Notes under the pieces: generated by a model | What the model was told of the DNA's origin: nothing | The model's database searches: none | Seen by the model: only the letters and a program-made list of their open reading frames with translations | Translations under genes and position numbers: made by a program | Shown here: one piece after another, positions 63,578 to 64,000 of the stretch | How positions within the stretch are numbered: the first letter of the stretch is position 1 | Layout of the letters: the number at the start of each line of letters is the position of its first letter | Assembly (NCBI RefSeq): GCF_016858125.1 | Contig: NZ_CP064781.1 | Span: 1,931,501 to 1,995,500, forward strand | Direction: 5' to 3' | Length of the DNA: 64,000 nucleotides | Origin: Azospira restricta | GTDB lineage: Bacteria; Pseudomonadota; Gammaproteobacteria; Burkholderiales; Rhodocyclaceae

Positions 63578-64000
63578 ATGCTCCAGATTCTCCGCCGCCC
63601 CGACGTCCTCTTCGTCACGCTCGCCGCCGCCGGCATCCTTGCGATCACGATGGGCGCGCGCCAGTCGCTCGGCCTCTTCGTCAGCCCGCTCAACACCACG
63701 ACCGGCCTCGGCATCGCCTCGATCAGCCTGGCGCTGGCCGTCGCGCAATTCACCTGGGGGGCGATCCAGCCGGTCGCCGGGGCGGTCGCCGACCGCTACG
63801 GCGCGCGCGCCGTGCTGATCGGCGGCGTGCTGCTGCTGGCGCTCGGCAGCGCGCTGACGCCGTTCATGGATTCGACCTTCGGCCTGATCGTGTCGCTCGG
63901 CCTGCTGTCGGCGATGGGCTCGGGCGCCGGCAGCTTCTCGGTGCTGATCGGCGCCGCCGCGCAGCGGCTGCCGGCCGACGCGCGCGGCACCGCCGCCGGC
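63578..64000 (+). CDS. Major facilitator superfamily transporter, 5' part (continues beyond window)
   Basis: The frame stays open to the window edge for 141 residues. Membrane segments begin VLFVTLAAAGILAITMGARQ and GIASISLALAVAQFTWGAIQP, followed by the MFS motif AGAVADRYGARAVLIGG. The next two helices are visible. Resembles oxalate/formate- or CynX-like MFS members at the N-terminus. Start ATG 63578 is used; ribosome site ACAGGTGATCCGC is weak. It is divergent from the LysR gene. Confidence 0.85.
   Translation, partial: MLQILRRPDVLFVTLAAAGILAITMGARQSLGLFVSPLNTTTGLGIASISLALAVAQFTWGAIQPVAGAVADRYGARAVLIGGVLLLALGSALTPFMDSTFGLIVSLGLLSAMGSGAGSFSVLIGAAAQRLPADARGTAAG

Overview
The window is a GC-rich bacterial chromosome segment. 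Codon use, very high third-position GC and gene content point to a betaproteobacterium, probably in or near the Rhodocyclales. The supporting genes are an ABC nitrate importer behind a sigma-54 promoter, a rubrerythrin / Fe-S oxidoreductase / DUF3501 trio, several hemerythrins, a VF530-type protein, BenE and a DctPQM TRAP importer. The genus cannot be fixed from sequence reading alone.

Layout. 1-256 is the tail of a hemerythrin gene. 314-3482 is a nitrate ABC importer operon (nrtABD) with NtrC-like sites and a sigma-54 promoter. 3632-8913 holds a hybrid sensor kinase with a c-type-heme-like CxxCH motif, a spermidine-synthase-like methyl/aminopropyl transferase and a chemoreceptor. 8959-15459 has two AsmA/DUF748-type envelope proteins around the rubrerythrin trio, then a small Ala/Gly-repeat exported protein. 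15460-18178 is an AT-richer island with a SIR2-like gene and a membrane-anchored, predicted beta-rich protein; it reads as a candidate anti-phage module. 18179-22345 carries VF530 and YkgJ genes, then intact hflX followed by an AlbA_2 (Schlafen-type) gene and a second, truncated hflX tail. The two tails look like reciprocal hybrids left by integration of a foreign segment.

22663-38790 is a run of small transcription units: SDR/LysR, rRNA methyltransferase, M1-type peptidase, ChaN-PDZ lipoprotein, DMT transporter, azoreductase/LysR, LysR with pirin and isochorismatase, and a TetR-controlled HlyD / FtsX-like permease / ATPase exporter. A tRNA-Arg(CCU) follows at 38840-38914. 38982-41446 has an MFS transporter and a hemerythrin / DUF2249 / DUF59 group preceded by two NsrR-like sites, which suggests nitric-oxide or iron-sulfur stress control. 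41666-53594 contains uup, a DUF411 protein, methyltransferases, a diiron-type beta-lactamase-fold protein, an XRE-cupin/BenE pair with two palindromic operators, and a TetR/class II aldolase pair.

53916-60407 is a compact catabolic operon: 3-hydroxyisobutyrate-dehydrogenase-like reductase, TRAP importer, SDR and a two-subunit transketolase. A divergent LysR gene sits at its promoter end. The substrate is unknown. The window ends with an alpha/beta hydrolase, a LysR gene and the start of an MFS gene.

The most unusual items are the SIR2 plus membrane-barrel island, the hybrid hflX duplication around the AlbA_2 gene, and the TRAP/split-transketolase operon.
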